A stretch of DNA of 13,423 bases. It comes from UM-FILTER-42-9 sp038063775 (GTDB lineage Bacteria; Patescibacteriota; Minisyncoccia; Moranbacterales; UBA2206). The DNA lies in NCBI GenBank assembly GCA_038063775.1, contig JBBTUK010000032.1:1-13423 (forward strand). The letters are read 5' to 3'. Positions within the stretch are counted from its first letter, which is position 1, and every line of letters begins with the position of its first letter. Under the pieces are notes generated by a model, which searched no databases, had not been told where the DNA came from, and saw only the letters and a list, made by a program, of their open reading frames with translations. A program made the position numbers and the translations under genes. Positions 11,427-13,423 of this stretch are shown here, piece by piece.

Positions 11427-12389
11427 ATGAAAATTATTATTAGTCAAAACAATTCCAAACAAAGAATCGACAGGTTCCTCGTCAAGGAACTTTTTTCTTA
11501 TTCCCGCGGGGAAATTATTAGAAATATAAACAGTGGCAGTGTGCTGGTAAACGGCCGCCAGACTAAGCCGAGCCATATACTTAAAGAAAATGATGAAATT
11601 AAAATAGATATAAAAAAAGAGGACAAAAAACTGATTCCGAATAAAAAAGTGAAATTGGAAATAGTATATAGCGATAGAAATATTATAGTCATAAACAAGT
11701 CTGCCGGATTGCAAGTCCACCCCGTAAAATCCGTTAGCGCGGGTCACGGGGCAAGCCCCAGTGATACATTGGTCCACGGATTATTAAATAAATTTCCCGA
11801 AATTATAAATATCAATGACGGATCAGAAGGCTCCGAACTTCGTCCGGGAATAGTCCATCGTTTGGATAAAGATACCAGTGGCGTTATGGTTGTGGCGCGC
11901 AACCAAAAAGCTTTTGAGGAACTAAAAAAATTATTCCAAAACCGTGAAGTAAAAAAAGAATATCTAGCTGTTGTTTTTGGAAGATTGAAAAACAAAAAAG
12001 GAACGATCGAAAAACCGATCGCCCGTTCTCAAAACTATAAAAAACAAACCATTGCCAGCGCAAGAACCAGGACGAAAATCCGGCCAGCCGTGACAAGGTA
12101 TGAAGTTTTAAAAGAATATGCGGATTATTCTCTGGTCGCAGTCAGGCCGAAAACCGGCAGAACGCACCAGATAAGAATCCACTTGTCCGCGCTAGGCCAC
12201 CCGGTTGTCGGAGATGAAAAATACAAGCGCAAAAATTTGCGAATGCCCGAAAGTGTGAAGCGCCAGCTTCTTCACGCCTCAAGGTTGGAATTCGAAAGTT
12301 TCGGCAAAAAGCATTCTTTTAAAAGTCCGCTACCAACAGACTTTTGCCATTTCCTCCGCTCTCTTGACGAAGATAGGATAAAAGGCTAG
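11427..12389 (+). CDS. RluD-type 23S rRNA pseudouridine synthase
   Basis: 320-residue RluA-family enzyme that converts uridine to pseudouridine in RNA, probably large-subunit rRNA. An N-terminal S4 RNA-binding domain (about 10-75: RIDRFLVKELFSYSRGEI, SGSVLVNG) precedes the catalytic domain. The active-site motif is HRLDKDTSGVMVV (from His144) with catalytic Asp147, followed by KEYLAVVFG, the RPKTGRTHQIRIHL motif and GHPVVGDEKY. Residues 102-111 (VSAGHGAS core) are extra relative to the usual loop after LQVHP and come from a palindrome-containing 30-bp insert. The ATG is only six bases after the tRNA-Leu(TAG) discriminator and there is no ribosome site, so tRNA 3' cleavage would leave an almost leaderless mRNA. 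RluC-like specificity cannot be excluded. Confidence 0.93.
   Translation: MKIIISQNNSKQRIDRFLVKELFSYSRGEIIRNINSGSVLVNGRQTKPSHILKENDEIKIDIKKEDKKLIPNKKVKLEIVYSDRNIIVINKSAGLQVHPVKSVSAGHGASPSDTLVHGLLNKFPEIININDGSEGSELRPGIVHRLDKDTSGVMVVARNQKAFEELKKLFQNREVKKEYLAVVFGRLKNKKGTIEKPIARSQNYKKQTIASARTRTKIRPAVTRYEVLKEYADYSLVAVRPKTGRTHQIRIHLSALGHPVVGDEKYKRKNLRMPESVKRQLLHASRLEFESFGKKHSFKSPLPTDFCHFLRSLDEDRIKG
11730..11759. repeat. Probable 30-bp insertion in the pseudouridine synthase gene
   Basis: In-frame segment encoding SVSAGHGASP between HPVK and SDTLVHG. It contains GGGGCAAGCCCC, extended by GTCAC on the left and GTGAT on the right to a 10-bp stem with a bulged A. The length is a multiple of three. Insertion is inferred from family expectation only. 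Confidence 0.45.
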
Positions 12390-12428
12390 TATAAAAAAGC
12401 TAAAAAACCTTAAATTAAGCTGTTTTAT

Positions 12429-12450
12429 AACCTTCGGGTTTATTTTATTT
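12429..12450 (+). terminator. Terminator-like hairpin after the pseudouridine synthase
   Basis: AACC-TTCG-GGTT is a short stem closed by a C(TTCG)G tetraloop, which is very stable in RNA, followed by TTTATTTTATTT. The short stem makes it a modest terminator. The preceding 12390-12428 is AT-rich with no gene. Confidence 0.55.
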
Positions 12451-12480
12451 CCAGCCTACGGCTGGTCCGCTTTGGGCGGA
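12451..12480. repeat. 30-nt twin hairpin (copy 2), intergenic
   Basis: Two adjacent 6-3-6 hairpins: CCAGCC/GGCTGG with loop TAC, then TCCGCT/GGCGGA with loop TTG (one G-T). Same size and architecture as copies 1 and 3. The second hairpin is almost the same as the single unit at 5977-5991 on the other strand. Confidence 0.75.
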
Positions 12481-12493
12481 AAATAATTTCAGC

Positions 12494-12499
12494 TATAAT
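12494..12499 (+). promoter_or_regulatory. -10 box of a leaderless promoter for rplS
   Basis: TATAAT ends six bases before the ATG at 12506, so transcription would begin at about the A of the start codon. The -35 region is poor (TTGGGC at 12472-12477, inside the twin hairpin). No Shine-Dalgarno sequence is present, in agreement with leaderless expression. Confidence 0.5.
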
Positions 12500-12505
12500 A
12501 AATAT

Positions 12506-12949
12506 ATGAATAATAAAATAGTTGAATTCAACAAAACGCAAAAAACAAAAACCATGCCGGAATTGCAATCCGGAGACGTGGTTAAGGTTTTCAGAAAAAT
12601 CAAAGAAGGAGAAAAAGAAAGAGTCCAAATTTTTGAAGGTATAATCATCGCGATCAAAGGCAATCAGAGCTCTTCGCCGATGATCACGGTAAGAAAAGTG
12701 AGCGATGGAGTGGGAGTGGAATTGATCTTGCCGCTTTTTTCTCCCAACATCGAAAAGATAGAAATAGTGAAAAGAGCCAAGGTAAGACGAGGCAAGCTTT
12801 ACTATTTGAGAAACTTGACGACCAAAAAAAGCCGGATGAGATACAAAGACCTTTCTGAGTTCATTATTAAGGAGGAATCAGTAGCGGCTGAAGAAATTCC
12901 GGTAGAAGAGGCGGAGTCGGTTGTTGAAAAAGCAGAGGCAGGAAAATAA
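12506..12949 (+). CDS. rplS: Ribosomal protein L19
   Basis: 147 residues. Large-subunit protein at the interface with the small subunit. The L19 fold is shown by MPELQSGDVVKVFRKIKEGEKERVQIFEG, then IIIAIKGN, the conserved MITVRKVSDGVGVELILPLFSPNIEKIEI, and KRAKVRRGKLYYLRNL. Typical L19 is about 115 residues; here a 30-residue acidic tail follows (EESVAAEEIPVEEAESVVEKAE), of a sort seen on ribosomal proteins of Patescibacteria. There is no ribosome site and the -10 box adjoins the start codon. Its stop is four bases before interrupted tRNA N3, so the tRNAs may be co-transcribed with it. Confidence 0.95.
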   Translation: MNNKIVEFNKTQKTKTMPELQSGDVVKVFRKIKEGEKERVQIFEGIIIAIKGNQSSSPMITVRKVSDGVGVELILPLFSPNIEKIEIVKRAKVRRGKLYYLRNLTTKKSRMRYKDLSEFIIKEESVAAEEIPVEEAESVVEKAEAGK

Positions 12950-12980
12950 ATTGCGGATGTGGCGGAATTTGGTATACGCG

Positions 12981-13128
12981 TCCCACACCATTTCATTAAA
13001 AATAAAATTACCAAAAATTTAAATTTCTGGGGACGTGGTGGAATTGGTATACACACACGTTTGAGGGGCGTGGCCGTAAGGCGTGAGGGTTCGAGTCCCT
13101 CCGTCCCCACACAAAAAATGGTGCGGGA
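12981..13128. repeat. 13-bp inverted repeat bracketing tRNA-Leu(GAG)
   Basis: TCCCACACCATTT (12981-12993) and AAATGGTGCGGGA (13116-13128), 12 of 13 paired. It takes the place of the outer anticodon stem. Confidence 0.8.
13029..13109 (+). tRNA. tRNA-Leu(GAG)
   Basis: 81-nt class II tRNA: acceptor GGGGACG/CGTCCCC, D-stem GTG/CAC, anticodon stem CACGT/GCGTG with loop TTGAGGG (GAG), variable stem GCC/GGC, T-stem GAGGG/CCCTC. Discriminator A followed by CA. Confidence 0.95.
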
Positions 13129-13146
13129 TGGCCGATAGTGGAGGTT

Positions 13147-13176
13147 TCAGCCTGTGGCTGATCACCCGTAGGGTGA
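13147..13176. repeat. 30-nt twin hairpin (copy 3) in a tRNA T-loop
   Basis: TCAGCC/GGCTGA with loop TGT, then TCACCC/GGGTGA with loop GTA. Both stems are perfect. It splits the T-loop of interrupted tRNA N3 exactly between T55 and C56. Confidence 0.85.
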
Positions 13177-13189
13177 CAAGTCCTCTCAT

Positions 13190-13212
13190 CCGCACCTGAA
13201 ATTTTGGTGCGG
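13190..13212. repeat. Hairpin overlapping the 3' end of interrupted tRNA N3
   Basis: CCGCACC (13190-13196) pairs perfectly with GGTGCGG (13206-13212). It would compete with the outer acceptor stem for CCGC. No T-run follows. The rest of 13213-13255 has no gene; it contains GGCAGGCGCGAGTCCGAG, vaguely T-arm-like, perhaps another tRNA scrap. Confidence 0.5.
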
Positions 13213-13255
13213 GGCAGGCGCGAGTCCGAGTAACGCTGAGGGTAATATGTTTTCC

Positions 13256-13423
13256 GGATCCTTAGCTCAATTGGCTAGAGCATCTCGTTTATTCACCCGC
13301 CATAATTTGTGGGCTCATCATGGGCAATTAGCTCAATTGGCTAGAGCATCTCGTTTACACCGAGGGGGTTGCAGGTTCGAGTCCTGCATTGCCCACAAAA
13401 ATTAGGCGGGCAAGCCGAGGGGG
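13256..13423 (+). pseudogene. Interrupted tRNA-Val-like N4 (outer; 3' end outside window)
   Basis: The outer 5' part has acceptor GGATCCT (13256-13262), TA, D-arm GCTC/GAGC and anticodon-stem TCTCG with TTTA of the loop. 30 consecutive bases (13262-13291) are identical to the inner tRNA-Val. Then CCCGCC-A-TAATTT (13296-13308) pairs with AAATTAGGCGGG (13399-13410) on the far side of the complete tRNA-Val, with one bulged A. CGAGG (13416-13420), the partner of TCTCG, follows, then GGG at the window end. The pattern predicts a T-arm and acceptor AGGATCC just beyond the window. The outer acceptor differs from the inner, so it is a separate gene copy and not a sequencing duplication. Confidence 0.55.
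13322..13395 (+). tRNA. tRNA-Val(TAC)
   Basis: 74-nt cloverleaf: acceptor GGGCAAT/ATTGCCC, D-stem GCTC/GAGC, anticodon stem TCTCG/CGAGG with loop TTTACAC (TAC), T-stem GCAGG/CCTGC, loop TTCGAGT. Discriminator A followed by CA. Confidence 0.97.

Larger units (their letters stand above)
12953..13194 (+). pseudogene. Interrupted tRNA-Leu N3 (outer halves around tRNA-Leu(GAG))
   Basis: The outer 5' part is a standard leucine start: acceptor GCGGATG, TG, D-arm GCGGAATTTGGTATACGC with one extra T, G. An arm TCCCACACCATTT (12981-12993) pairs with AAATGGTGCGGGA (13116-13128) at 12 of 13 positions and encloses a complete tRNA-Leu(GAG). After it come a variable-arm-like stretch, T-stem GGAGG (13140-13144), TT, a 30-nt twin hairpin, CAAGT, CCTCT, acceptor CATCCGC (13187-13193), A. 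The acceptor pairs perfectly (7/7), and removing the 30 bases leaves the canonical T-loop TTCAAGT with the same T-stem as tRNA-Leu(TAG). No anticodon can be identified. Preservation of acceptor, D- and T-arms argues for a recent event or a retained function. Confidence 0.7.

Noticed and set aside
12953..13423. CRISPR array or group I intron as explanation of the repeated hairpins and split tRNAs
   Set aside because: There are no regular repeat-spacer units, and the interruptions are too short for a group I core and instead contain complete tRNA genes.
1..13423. Recoded UGA (code 25) as in Gracilibacteria/SR1
   Set aside because: UGA serves as terminal stop of several genes followed by clear gene ends or terminators, and no gene needs UGA read-through.
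1..13423. Insertion sequence or prophage
   Set aside because: No transposase, integrase or phage structural gene is visible; the only mobile-like items are the small palindromes.

Overview
The window looks like a chromosomal segment of a Candidate Phyla Radiation bacterium (Patescibacteria, probably a Parcubacteria-type lineage). The reasons are the mix of short single-domain genes, a helix-turn-helix/LAGLIDADG-like protein and a small conserved protein of types I associate with these genomes, an O-antigen-ligase-like polymerase, many scattered tRNA genes without encoded CCA, and several apparently leaderless genes. UGA acts as a normal stop codon (for example at 4481-4483 and 10993-10995), so the recoded Gracilibacteria/SR1 code is unlikely. 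Lineage is inferred from gene style only; there is no rRNA here.

Layout: 1-1141 carries the end of a family 4 uracil-DNA glycosylase and a phosphoribosyltransferase, each closed by a hairpin terminator. 1228-2889 (minus) is a polytopic O-antigen ligase/polymerase whose coding DNA holds six intact parS-like palindromes and a seventh split by another repeat. 3029-4483 is a nitronate monooxygenase/PfaD-like flavoenzyme with its own promoter and terminator. 4604-8573 alternates tRNA genes with small genes: an HTH/LAGLIDADG-like protein, a SET-domain protein, a CYTH-domain phosphatase and the CCA-adding enzyme. 8676-9930 holds a membrane-anchored cupredoxin-like protein and a His/Asp-rich putative metal hydrolase. 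9935-13423 is a second tRNA-rich stretch with a PIG-L/LmbE deacetylase, a small conserved protein, an RluD-type pseudouridine synthase and ribosomal protein L19.

Nine intact tRNA genes are present: Ala(GGC), Ala(CGC), Arg(CCG), Arg(CCT), Pro(CGG), Leu(CAG), Leu(TAG), Leu(GAG) and Val(TAC). None encodes CCA, so the CCA-adding enzyme encoded among them is needed to mature them. Several coding sequences start only 6-13 nt after a tRNA 3' end, which suggests tRNA-mRNA co-transcripts cut to near-leaderless messages.

The most unusual content is a set of interrupted tRNA genes. In three places (5965-6215, 9935-10173, 12953-13194), and probably a fourth cut by the window end (13256 onward), the 5' and 3' parts of an outer tRNA flank a complete inner tRNA gene sitting where the outer anticodon loop should be. 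Three of the four have inverted repeats beside the inner tRNA, and in three the outer and inner genes look like the same isotype. The D- and T-loops of these outer tRNAs also carry small hairpin insertions. The clearest is a 30-nt twin hairpin placed exactly between T55 and C56 of a canonical T-loop. Related small palindromes are inserted in frame in the O-antigen ligase, the CCA enzyme (two) and possibly the pseudouridine synthase. The genome therefore seems to carry actively spreading mini-palindromes that tolerate both protein and tRNA targets.
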